Source of the DNA: Bacteroidia bacterium
Lineage (GTDB): Bacteria > Bacteroidota > Bacteroidia > Flavobacteriales > Flavobacteriaceae
Direction: 5' to 3'
DNA length: 51,391 nucleotides
NCBI GenBank assembly: GCA_030429455.1
Contig: JAUIFC010000006.1
Coordinates: 1-51,391, forward strand
Translations under genes and position numbers: made by a program
The notes under the pieces: model-generated
The model's database searches: none
Seen by the model: the letters and a program-made list of their open reading frames with translations, nothing else
What the model was told of the DNA's origin: nothing
Shown here: positions 16,801-24,435 of the stretch, piece by piece
How positions within the stretch are numbered: the stretch's first letter is position 1
Layout of the letters: the number at the start of each line of letters is the position of its first letter

Positions 16801-19800
16801 TTGTTCGCAGCCCAAAAGCAAACGACGCTCTTTAAAATTAAAGGCATAAACCAGCTTTCTGAAAATCATTTTACAGAGGAAAGCAGAACTCTTTTTCAAG
16901 ACCTTTATCCAAATATTGAAATTTATACCATTGGCTATCAGCTTGATAAACAGGTGCAAGGCGCATTATTTTTTGGTTTAATTCAATCTGATCATAGAGT
17001 AGAAAAGGCTAAGTCCATCATAGAGACGATAGCTTCTCAATCCTCTACCGTGCTAGCTGCTTTAAGAAGCAAAGAAAAATTACAGATCACAACAACTCAA
17101 TTGAGCCAAGCCCAAGAGCTTGCGTCTTTAGGCTATTGGGAGTGGGACGTCGTAAAAGATCATGTCACTTGGTCGGATACCATGTGGGAGATATACGAAC
17201 TTGACCGCAAAATTAAAGCACTGGATTTGGATGGGCATGCAAAATTGTACTCCAAAGAGAGCTTTGATATACTGAGCGAATTAGTCAACAGATCCTTGAT
17301 CTACCATGAGCCTTATGACATAAAATTAACAGTTTTGACAGCTAAAGGCGAGAAATATATTCGGGCTTATGGCGCTCCAGAAATCCTGAATGACCAAGTT
17401 GTAAAGTTAAAAGGATATGTTCAAGACATAACAGAATTGGAAAAATCGAGACTTCGTGAACAAGAACGACTACAAAACATTCGTGTCTTAGCCAATTCTG
17501 CTTTCAAATTGTTAAATGTTTCAACTCGCGAAAGTTTGTACCAAACCGCTGTGGAAAGTTTTAAACTGTTGGCTAATAAGGATGCTATTATGTTATTTAA
17601 TTTATACAGTGAAGATTTAAGTGAATTTTCTACAGATTATATGCACTTTCCCGATGCGATGAAGGCTGAAATTCAGTTAGATGATTTTCAGTTTAAAGAC
17701 ATTTGGGTTCCAACTAATCCAGTATTTGTAAACGAATTAAGCACCAATGAATTTGTTTATGTCGAGCATCCAAATTTTACGTCAATCAACGCCATTATAC
17801 CAAATTTTAAACAAAAAGTTGAACAGAATTTCTCTCCTTACGAGTTTTATGTTTTTGGAATTTTATACAACGAAAATTTGTTTGGAAGTATCGATATCAT
17901 CATTCCAGACAAAATCAAATCTGACCAAAAAGACATCCTATTGTCTCTAGTGTCTCAAATTTCTTCAAGTTTTGCCCAACTCAATAGTAATGAACGTATT
18001 TTGGAATCCGAAACCCGTTTGCAATTGGCGATAGAGGCTTCTCAAGCCGGAATATACGAAGTAGATTTGAACACAGAACACTACTTCTACGATAAGAGGT
18101 TTGCCGAAATGCTTGGGTATAAAATGGAGGATTTTGCCAATTTAGGTTATGAAGTTATAAGCAAATTGACACATCCTGTGGACGTTAGCTTGATTATGGC
18201 AGATGTGTTATCTTCTGACGGACCTAAAAAGAAACATTCCACTTATCAGCATGAAATAAGGATGCAACATCGTGACGGGCATTATGTGTGGATTCAAGAC
18301 AGTGGTATAGTTTTGGAATGGCATAAAGACTTAGATAGTCCATCCAAATTTGTAGGTATTCTAATCGATCAAACCAAGCGTAAAGAAAGAGAGGAACAAC
18401 TGCTTCTTTTCGAATCTGTCATCACCAATGCGAAGGATGCAGTGTTGATAACTGATAATCAACTTAGTTCTCCTGGACCACATATCATTTATGCGAATAC
18501 TGCTTTTGAAAAGATGTCGGGGTATACCTTACAAGAAGTTTTGGGCAAATCTCCACGCATATTGCAAGGGCCTGGAACTTCAAAGGATACTACCGATGTT
18601 ATCAGAACTGCTCTTCAGAATAATGAAGTTGTGTCTGTTGAAATTGTGAATTATACCAAAAGTGGCGAACCTTATTGGGTAGATATGAACATTTCTCCAG
18701 TTTTTAATCAGGTTAATGAGGTTAGTCATTTCATCGCTATCGAAAGAGACATTACCCAACAAAAAGAAAGTCGGAATAAGTTACGTGAGGCATTAACGCG
18801 TTTAGAACTGGCGACAAGAACCTCTAAAATAGGCATTTGGGAATATAAACCTCAATCCAACGATTTGGTTTGGGATGTCTCTATGTTCGAATTATACGAA
18901 ATGAACCCTAAAGATTTTACAAGCCATGTGGATGCATGGGAAGAATCTTTGCATCCTGAAGATAGACAGAACGCAGAAAATGAACTTGCTTTGGCAATGT
19001 CTGGTGACAAAGAATTTGATACGCGTTTTCGTATTAAGACGCCAGAAGGCCAAATAAAATACATATCGGCCATAGCACATACAGAGTTTACAGATGGGCG
19101 TGCTACACGTGTTGTAGGTTTAAATTGGGACGTTACAGAACAAGTTACGCGGCAGATCGAAATCGAAAATGCACTTAATGAGCGCGAAGAAATTCTTAAC
19201 TCGATGAGTGATGGATTCTTTGAAGTAGATCATAATTGGAACATAACTTATTGGAGTAAATCTGCTTCGGAAATTATGGGTGCTCAAAAAGAAGAAGTCT
19301 TAAACAAAAATCTATGGGAGCTTTATGCCGATGCGCTTGATACAAATTTCTTTAGAGAGTATCATATCGCCATGGAAACTGGAAAACAGCGAAAAGCTGT
19401 TGATTTTCATATTGGAAGTAAAAAATGGTTAGAGGCTACCGCCTATCCGAAGGAAGATGGATTAGCTATATTTTTCAGAGATATAACACACGAACACGAC
19501 TATCAAGAAGAGCTTGAGCGCTTAAAACAAAATCGAGAAGCTCTAGTAAATACAACAGATGATTTCATTTGGTCGGTAGATTCGGAAATGAATTTAATAA
19601 GTGCAAATGATGCCTTTATAAAACGATTTAAGAAGCTTACTGGTCATAACATCACGGAAGGCGATTACATATTACAAAAGGAATTAAAAGCAAGTTATTT
19701 AGAACGGTGGAAAGAACTTTATAAAAGTGCCCTAAAAGGTGAAGAAGTAAAAGAACTTATCGAAAATGATTCCTATGATGATGAGCGTGTATTGTCTATA

Positions 19801-20124
19801 TCTTTATATCCTATTCAAGATGCAGATCATAATGTAACAGGTGTGGCTTGTTATTCCCGCGATGTTAGCGAACGCTTTAAATATTTGAAAGCCTTAGAAA
19901 GTCAAAACGAGCATTTGAAGGATATAGCTTGGAAACAAAGCCATCTTGTACGGGCGCCTTTAGCAAATATCATGGGTGTGATAAATCTATTTGATTTCGA
20001 AGACATGTCTGAAACGCTAGACCAAGAAACACTTGATCTCATGGAAATCATGAGGGAGTCCACAACCAAATTGGACGACATTATACACGACATCACAAAA
20101 AGAACCCAAGAAGCTAAGTGGTAG
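13813..20124 (+). CDS. giant receiver / 12xPAS / 2xGAF protein ending in an orphan kinase dimerization domain
   Basis: This 2103-residue sensor begins with a receiver domain (Asp56 in LLLDLNLPN, Ser82, Lys104). Twelve PAS units follow, at about 145-905 (six), 1095-1210, and 1400-2025 (five), most closed by a D-(I/V)-T type end motif. GAF-like domains lie at about 910-1090 and 1215-1400. The last 75 residues (2029-2103) look like a HisKA helical hairpin with His2044 in WKQSHLVRAPLANIMG, but the protein stops before any HATPase. It cannot autophosphorylate as a normal kinase and may be phosphorylated in trans or act as a scaffold. The start is TTG at 13813: the receiver strand KILHIED begins three codons later and the preceding in-frame codons run back to the regulator's stop. 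The PAS at 1530-1655 is LOV-like in sequence (LGKSPRILQGPGT) but lacks the flavin-binding Cys. Confidence 0.9.
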   Translation: MDVKILHIEDSPGDRRLVAEYLEDFKKIRVEYVEASSLDSGLKLLGEQTFDILLLDLNLPNSLGVETMNQVDPLKICTIILSGSDDQDLALDCIKFGAQDFIHKNDLSPGLLERTIQFGLKRWHIYNQNEELKANLFFKEQQLEAINKTKNAYIVRTNVEGQYTFYNESFAETFLKEGENPIGCHSLSHIMEEDHHKTFKTVEKCFSSPGEIFTVNLRKPGIEDGVVHNTSWEFMAVQDAEGNIIEVQCTGYDITRQKEEIRSIKEKYQLSKSSIDHTSDLVILHHHDLRINFASPSAVNIIGFTNRELFKFNFLDRVHHKDLAFVKSTFEKVSKKDATETMRYRFRHALGQYVWLETRASSFFDNNSKERLIITNSNNIDRTIEIEKELEYSQERYRSLFATSPYAIVVTVMSSGLVLEVNQALTNISGFTQQQLRGKSFNLLGIWKKQTDKLEFINRLKQERYIDNYNADFRLADGTTHQCILSASIAYINGQECIVNFIQDIHEQVELKNKVVEQEKRYKDLIDSVEDVIFELDMKGEMTFVSTQIQRYGYTEEEFINLAPQAYIHPVDLNYYQSLFENALNEDKSIHSRPYQFKTKDGGYVWHQSDGAARMDSNGTISGIVCIARDVTQDLKREKELEIAHDKATGLQYNLESQKFALDQHAIVSIANKKGEITYANKMFCDISGFNAGELLGQDHRILNSGYHSKNFFKELWRTISRGKVGKGEVKNKAKDGSFYWVQTSIVPRKDEKGKIVEYISMRTDITARKQAELQLEEREARLSSLINSVNQEIFAIDTNYRVLVGNDNWLRNFKQFFGKDIHIGDKLVDEQGMSEEFFSPWREQYQKVFKGEYFESKEKYVFPGDVERYVNVKLSPYRNHKNEIRGAVVYNEDVTQLTLAQQEEEYQKELMAHLVNTTGHLINVTTESELHQLLAKSVRSIFDALNCMAISVSYDTENRKYGRFCFDGPEDLIKKFPFLNIASDQDSSFDTIPESLFAAQKQTTLFKIKGINQLSENHFTEESRTLFQDLYPNIEIYTIGYQLDKQVQGALFFGLIQSDHRVEKAKSIIETIASQSSTVLAALRSKEKLQITTTQLSQAQELASLGYWEWDVVKDHVTWSDTMWEIYELDRKIKALDLDGHAKLYSKESFDILSELVNRSLIYHEPYDIKLTVLTAKGEKYIRAYGAPEILNDQVVKLKGYVQDITELEKSRLREQERLQNIRVLANSAFKLLNVSTRESLYQTAVESFKLLANKDAIMLFNLYSEDLSEFSTDYMHFPDAMKAEIQLDDFQFKDIWVPTNPVFVNELSTNEFVYVEHPNFTSINAIIPNFKQKVEQNFSPYEFYVFGILYNENLFGSIDIIIPDKIKSDQKDILLSLVSQISSSFAQLNSNERILESETRLQLAIEASQAGIYEVDLNTEHYFYDKRFAEMLGYKMEDFANLGYEVISKLTHPVDVSLIMADVLSSDGPKKKHSTYQHEIRMQHRDGHYVWIQDSGIVLEWHKDLDSPSKFVGILIDQTKRKEREEQLLLFESVITNAKDAVLITDNQLSSPGPHIIYANTAFEKMSGYTLQEVLGKSPRILQGPGTSKDTTDVIRTALQNNEVVSVEIVNYTKSGEPYWVDMNISPVFNQVNEVSHFIAIERDITQQKESRNKLREALTRLELATRTSKIGIWEYKPQSNDLVWDVSMFELYEMNPKDFTSHVDAWEESLHPEDRQNAENELALAMSGDKEFDTRFRIKTPEGQIKYISAIAHTEFTDGRATRVVGLNWDVTEQVTRQIEIENALNEREEILNSMSDGFFEVDHNWNITYWSKSASEIMGAQKEEVLNKNLWELYADALDTNFFREYHIAMETGKQRKAVDFHIGSKKWLEATAYPKEDGLAIFFRDITHEHDYQEELERLKQNREALVNTTDDFIWSVDSEMNLISANDAFIKRFKKLTGHNITEGDYILQKELKASYLERWKELYKSALKGEEVKELIENDSYDDERVLSISLYPIQDADHNVTGVACYSRDVSERFKYLKALESQNEHLKDIAWKQSHLVRAPLANIMGVINLFDFEDMSETLDQETLDLMEIMRESTTKLDDIIHDITKRTQEAKW

Positions 20125-20210
20125 GCGGTGTTGAAAAGGAGTTTAAAGTATCAGGACTAAAGTTTAGGAAGATGTATTAAGGACATTTGTCTGAATTTGA
20201 GAAGGTTTGA

Positions 20211-21767
20211 TTACTTACAAGGTAAATGTTCAAATTGTTCAGCTATTGAAATGATATGCTCTGTTAAGTGTTCAATCTCAGGGCTTAATGCGCGATCTTC
20301 TTGGAGTGGAGAAAAATGAGAGCCAAAATAGGTTAACCAATCTAAGCTTTGTGCAGAAGGTTGGCGATTAATCTGTTTTAGCCGATGCCTTAAAGCCTCG
20401 ATATTTACCATGCATTCAATGCTTATCAAAGGTTTTAGGATGTTGAGCATCTGTTGTCCTCGCCAAGCGGAAGCTGTACCCATACTTACCATGTCTTGGT
20501 TTTGTCCATTGGTACTTAAACTTTGTAAACTAAGCGGTTGATACAAGCTTTTCAGTTCTGCGCAAAGCGCTGTGGCTGTGACTTGTGCACCCATAAAACC
20601 GCTGTTTTCGCCTTCATTTCCTGATTTTAAAAATGCTGGTAAGCCCAAATTAAGCTTCGAATCGCATAAGGTGCTGATTCGTTTTTCGGCATAAATGCCT
20701 AAATAAGCCATTTGAAGATTTAGCTGATCTGACGAAAAAGACACATGTTGCCCATTAAAGTTGCCACCATGATAAACTTGTTTGTCTATGGAGAAGAAAT
20801 TCGGGTTGTCGCTTATACTGTTCATCTCAATAGTGATGCAATCTTGAATTTGCTGTAGTTGGTCTTTTACAGCACCTAGCAATTGAGGAATACAACGGAT
20901 GGAATAAGGGTCTTGAGGCCATTTGGCTTCAAAAGGGTGTTCAAGTTCCATGGGGTTATGTTGAAACCAACCTTCTTTACTCTGTTGGTACAACCAGTTG
21001 GAAACCGCAATGTGGCCTTTTTGTGGATGTAGTTGTGCTAATTTAGGATGCCAAGCTTCTGGATATGCGCCTAAACATTCTCCATAAGAAAAAGCAAGTT
21101 GACTACTTAATCGAAATAAAACCAAGGTCTCATAAAGATTTCTTGCAACTATCGATGTCATGGCAGCAGTGCCATTTACAAAAGCGAGCGCATCTTTATT
21201 TGACCATTTTATGGCTGAAAAGGGATGTGTCTTATCAAAATCGCTAGCTAAATACGTCTTTCCTTTCCATTGAAAATCAGCCTGACCAGCTAAGCCAAGA
21301 GCCAAATGCGCCAATGGTGTTAAATCTCCACTGGCACCAACAGAACCCAAAGCAGGAATTTCTGGCAGAAAGTTCATTTGAAATGCCTGAACTAGGGTTT
21401 TAAAACTCTCAGGATTGATGCCAGAATAGCCTTGAGCAAGTTGTTTTAAGCGTAAAGCCAATATCATCCTTGTAATTTCAGGTTTTAACTTTGGGCCAAC
21501 ACCAGTTGCCAAGTGATAAATCAAACGTTCTTGCCGTTGTAAGTTGGCAGAAGCATCCTCGGAGGCTAAAGGGCCAAAACCACTGCTTACGCCGTAAATC
21601 CATTTGCCTTTTTCAATAAGCGCTTTCAAGGTCTCATAAGCTAAATTTACCTTTTCGAAATCAGAGCGGTTAACGTCTATGTTTTTAGCTTGATTGCCAA
21701 TAGCAATAAAATCTGCTAAAGACCAATGATCAGAAAAATGTAGTTTCGAATTTGTGCCTCTTGTCAT
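20211..21767 (-). CDS. tal: tyrosine ammonia-lyase for the PYP chromophore
   Basis: This 518-residue aromatic amino acid lyase contains the self-forming MIO cofactor triad Ala145-Ser146-Gly147 in GSVGASGDLTPLAH. Catalytic Tyr58 is in IYGVSSGFGPLA. The selectivity position reads His85-Leu86 (LIYHLATG), matching the His-Leu pair that gives Rhodobacter TAL its preference for tyrosine; histidine lyases have Ser-His and plant PALs Phe-Leu there. The predicted reaction is L-tyrosine to p-coumarate plus ammonia. It overlaps the upstream ligase by ATGA (21764-21767), is the last gene of the PYP operon, and has no hut genes nearby. All of this favours chromophore synthesis over histidine degradation. 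Confidence 0.9.
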   Translation of the reverse strand: MTRGTNSKLHFSDHWSLADFIAIGNQAKNIDVNRSDFEKVNLAYETLKALIEKGKWIYGVSSGFGPLASEDASANLQRQERLIYHLATGVGPKLKPEITRMILALRLKQLAQGYSGINPESFKTLVQAFQMNFLPEIPALGSVGASGDLTPLAHLALGLAGQADFQWKGKTYLASDFDKTHPFSAIKWSNKDALAFVNGTAAMTSIVARNLYETLVLFRLSSQLAFSYGECLGAYPEAWHPKLAQLHPQKGHIAVSNWLYQQSKEGWFQHNPMELEHPFEAKWPQDPYSIRCIPQLLGAVKDQLQQIQDCITIEMNSISDNPNFFSIDKQVYHGGNFNGQHVSFSSDQLNLQMAYLGIYAEKRISTLCDSKLNLGLPAFLKSGNEGENSGFMGAQVTATALCAELKSLYQPLSLQSLSTNGQNQDMVSMGTASAWRGQQMLNILKPLISIECMVNIEALRHRLKQINRQPSAQSLDWLTYFGSHFSPLQEDRALSPEIEHLTEHIISIAEQFEHLPCK

Positions 21768-22864
21768 TTGTCAAACTTACTAAAACTGGAGTAACCGACA
21801 TCCCATTTACGAGGCTTAAAAACTGAAGGTATGGTTTTAAGATAGGATTGCAATTGTTCTTCAAACTCTTTTTGCAAAATACCCTGTTCCAATTGAAAGT
21901 AACTGTACAGCCGTGTTCCCCAATGGTCTTCATATGGTTTTACCCAAACTTCTCTTATGCCAGGTACTTCTTTTAAGCGCTTTTGAACTTGAGCGATGGA
22001 CACATTTTCGCCTCCAATTTGTATCATCTTATCTTTCCTGCCAATAACACGGAATTCGCGTTGATTTGTCCACGACAGATGATCAGGAATCGTGTGTATT
22101 TGACTATGTCTTACAATTTTATCTCCGTCTTTTTTCCAGTAGGGCAGAAGTTCGAAGTGGTTGTTCTTCCATTTTTGGTAGGCAATACCAGCAGTTTCTG
22201 TACTGCCATAAATATTCATGCCTTTAATGTTTTGGTGGCGTAGTCTGTCTGTCAATGCTTTTTCTATCGGAGCTGTAGAACTTACAGCCAATAGATGAGG
22301 AAAAGGTGGTGAAATGTATTGCCAAGCCGTCGGATGTCCAATAATTAAATCTTTATCGGTTGCAGTTTCTCTTATTTTGTGCCATTCGTTTTGGTTTAAG
22401 AATTTTGCTTGTTTTAGTTTTGATCCTAAGAGCAAACCCCAAATAAAACCATAAATGTGCCTCACTGGAACCAAACATAATAGCCCTTCTGCTTGTGTGT
22501 ATGTCAACCAAAAGTCTCGCTCTTCTATAAGTGTGTTTTTAGAATGCCAAACCTCTTTTGGTGTACCACTTGTGCCTGAGGAGAAAAATCCAAACCTTTT
22601 ATTCGGATCATTTGCAGCTTTGTGAATTTGAGTTAGCCAATCTTTGGTATGTTTATATTGCAAAAGATAGGCATCCTTATCGCCAGAAAGCATATCAAAC
22701 CGAAAATGAAATTCTGCAGCCAGGTCTAAAATTTCTAGTGAATCCAAGCCTAAATCTAGAACCAAATCACCTTTAAAAGGTATGTGTTGTTGTCTTGGAA
22801 TACACTTCCAAAACACCTCATTAATCAATACTTCTAATCGCTCTAGATCAAGAATCTCCGCCAT
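21764..22864 (-). CDS. pcl: p-coumarate-activating ligase with N-terminal acyl-carrier-like domain
   Basis: This 366-residue protein has two visible parts. Residues 1 to about 75 look like an acyl carrier protein: VLDLGLDSLEILDLAAEF with Ser42 in the DSL motif, where phosphopantetheine would attach. Residues from about 85 are an ANL-superfamily adenylating enzyme with the P-loop FFSSGTSGTPKE, YGSTETAGIAY, GRKDKMIQIGGENVS and a C-terminal SKFDK lysine. The usual 100-150 residues ahead of the P-loop are nearly absent, so the adenylation domain is unusually short. Its stop overlaps the TAL start and its ATG directly abuts the stop of the hybrid kinase (TAAATG). In other PYP systems the matching enzyme makes p-coumaroyl-CoA. 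Here loading onto the fused carrier is plausible but unproven. Confidence 0.85.
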   Translation of the reverse strand: MAEILDLERLEVLINEVFWKCIPRQQHIPFKGDLVLDLGLDSLEILDLAAEFHFRFDMLSGDKDAYLLQYKHTKDWLTQIHKAANDPNKRFGFFSSGTSGTPKEVWHSKNTLIEERDFWLTYTQAEGLLCLVPVRHIYGFIWGLLLGSKLKQAKFLNQNEWHKIRETATDKDLIIGHPTAWQYISPPFPHLLAVSSTAPIEKALTDRLRHQNIKGMNIYGSTETAGIAYQKWKNNHFELLPYWKKDGDKIVRHSQIHTIPDHLSWTNQREFRVIGRKDKMIQIGGENVSIAQVQKRLKEVPGIREVWVKPYEDHWGTRLYSYFQLEQGILQKEFEEQLQSYLKTIPSVFKPRKWDVGYSSFSKFDK

Positions 22865-24433
22865 TTATTTTGGAAGTCCAATTTCAAACTCTGCACCAAC
22901 TGAAGGCTGGTTTATTTGAATATAACCTTTGTGCGCATCGATAATTTGCTTGACAATGGCAAGACCTAATCCTGTGCCATGTTCCTTGTTTTTGGTAACA
23001 AAAGCTTCAAAAAGTTTCGCTTTAATGTCCTCTGGAATACCTGGACCATTATCTTTAATTTTAATGGTAATATGGTCATTTACTTCTTCGCAGATAAGGT
23101 CGATTTTTGGTGCTTCTGTTTTGTTTTCAATCAAGGCTTCACAGGCATTCTTAACCAAATTGATTAAAACACGGTCCATTTTTTTGACATCAATCCCCAA
23201 GTCTACGTCTTCAAAACCAATCATATTGACCTGAACATGACCTATTTCCTCATTTCGCTTAAGCGTTATAATCACATCTTTAAGCCAGTTGTTTAAATTT
23301 ACCTCCGTCTTTTTGATGGAAGCGTTTTTGGTAAAGTCCATCACATCGGCTATGATATCTGATGCATTTTGGGTCGCATCCAATATAAAATTAGCCAATG
23401 TTTCATTTTCTTCTGCATTGCCCGGATCCATTTTTATCAACTCGGCAATGCCCATGAGCTGAGCTATTGGCGATCTGATGTCGTGCATCACCATACTAAT
23501 GGCTTGGCCAACAGCCGAAAGTTTTTCTTGTTTTATCAATTGTTCGCTGAGTTCGGAATTTTTAATCGCCCTTACAGCGTTTTCGACAAACAAGCGTAGG
23601 AGATAAATCTTTTCTTGATTGAAAAGCTCTGGTTCTGATGGTACTGCCAAAATACAATATTGTTCCAAAGGACAAATTAAAACACCTTCAGTGTATTTAA
23701 TGTCATTCACCGATTGAATGTCAATCTTTTCAGATAACAAATCGATTCGAATTCTATGTTTGCCCGTACCCATGGACGAAACTTCTTCAAACGAATCATC
23801 TTGGAATTTCCCTAAAATCGCATAATCGGTGCCGATGTAGTCTGCAATTTGATGTAAAATATTGGTTAATAAGGTTTTGAGTTGTGTAGCGCCTAAGCCA
23901 ATTTCACCAATAATTTCTAGTAGTTTTTCAAGATTTGTCAATCTTGCCCAATCGTAAAGGCTTTTTGTAGCCAGTTGTAGGATTTCTTCTGGAATAAAAG
24001 GTTTGCTTAAATAACCGACGTCTCCACCTGCTTGTTTGATGATTTCGTCAATACTCCGATCGGTAAATGCAGTAATGAAGGAGATTTGTGCCTTAGGGTC
24101 TAACTTTCTAATTTCCACACAAGTCGTTAAGCCATCCCAACCTGGCATTCGCATGTCGATAAAAATAACAGTAAAGGGTTGGCCTTTTTCAAGACTTTCC
24201 TTTACTTTTTCCAATCCTTCTTCTCCATTTTTGGCTTCAGTAATTTCAAAATCTGGATGTAGTCCACGAGGATTGCGTTCTACCACTTCTTCGATTTCGC
24301 CAAACAAATCTGAGGAAGCTTCGCCAAGCTCCAGAGAAGACTCGTCTTCTTCTTTTGGAGATAAAATTTCTCTTATGCTATCTCTTACTATTTCTTCATC
24401 GTCTATGATGAGTAATCGGCTAATAATCTTCAT
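22865..24433 (-). CDS. receiver-histidine kinase hybrid of the PYP operon
   Basis: This 522-residue cytoplasmic protein has an N-terminal receiver (about 1-160) with Asp93 in VIFIDMRMPGWDG, Thr121 in FITAFTD and Lys144 in YLSKPF. The receiver carries an acidic insertion of about 35 residues (26-60) after helix 1. A GAF-like region (about 170-290) follows, then HisKA with His317 in SMVMHDIRSPIAQLMG and a complete HATPase (NLVKNACEAL, KDNGPGIPE, GTGLGLAIVKQ). It starts two bases after the upstream kinase's stop. The receiver-first layout suggests it accepts phosphate from that kinase and in turn controls its own kinase domain. No membrane segment or DNA-binding domain is present. Confidence 0.9.
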   Translation of the reverse strand: MKIISRLLIIDDEEIVRDSIREILSPKEEDESSLELGEASSDLFGEIEEVVERNPRGLHPDFEITEAKNGEEGLEKVKESLEKGQPFTVIFIDMRMPGWDGLTTCVEIRKLDPKAQISFITAFTDRSIDEIIKQAGGDVGYLSKPFIPEEILQLATKSLYDWARLTNLEKLLEIIGEIGLGATQLKTLLTNILHQIADYIGTDYAILGKFQDDSFEEVSSMGTGKHRIRIDLLSEKIDIQSVNDIKYTEGVLICPLEQYCILAVPSEPELFNQEKIYLLRLFVENAVRAIKNSELSEQLIKQEKLSAVGQAISMVMHDIRSPIAQLMGIAELIKMDPGNAEENETLANFILDATQNASDIIADVMDFTKNASIKKTEVNLNNWLKDVIITLKRNEEIGHVQVNMIGFEDVDLGIDVKKMDRVLINLVKNACEALIENKTEAPKIDLICEEVNDHITIKIKDNGPGIPEDIKAKLFEAFVTKNKEHGTGLGLAIVKQIIDAHKGYIQINQPSVGAEFEIGLPK

Positions 24434-24435
24434 CT

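Noticed and set aside
18400-18780. LOV photoreceptor domain in the giant PAS protein
   Set aside because: The stretch LGKSPRILQGPGT resembles the LOV motif, but the flavin-adduct cysteine (NCRFLQ) is replaced, so it is treated as an ordinary PAS.
20211-21767. Histidine ammonia-lyase for histidine degradation (hutH)
   Set aside because: The overall family fits, but the selectivity position is His-Leu as in TAL, no hutU/hutI/hutG genes are adjacent, and the gene is translationally coupled to the PYP ligase.
20211-22864. Part of a flexirubin or aryl-polyene pigment cluster
   Set aside because: Those clusters also carry TAL-like and ligase genes, but none of the ketosynthases, ketoreductases, acyltransferases or free ACPs expected are present; the neighbours are PYP and kinases.
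21764-22864. Ligase as a truncated pseudogene
   Set aside because: Although it is short, the P-loop, YGSTE, GRKDK and terminal lysine motifs are all intact and the frame is coupled to intact genes on both sides.
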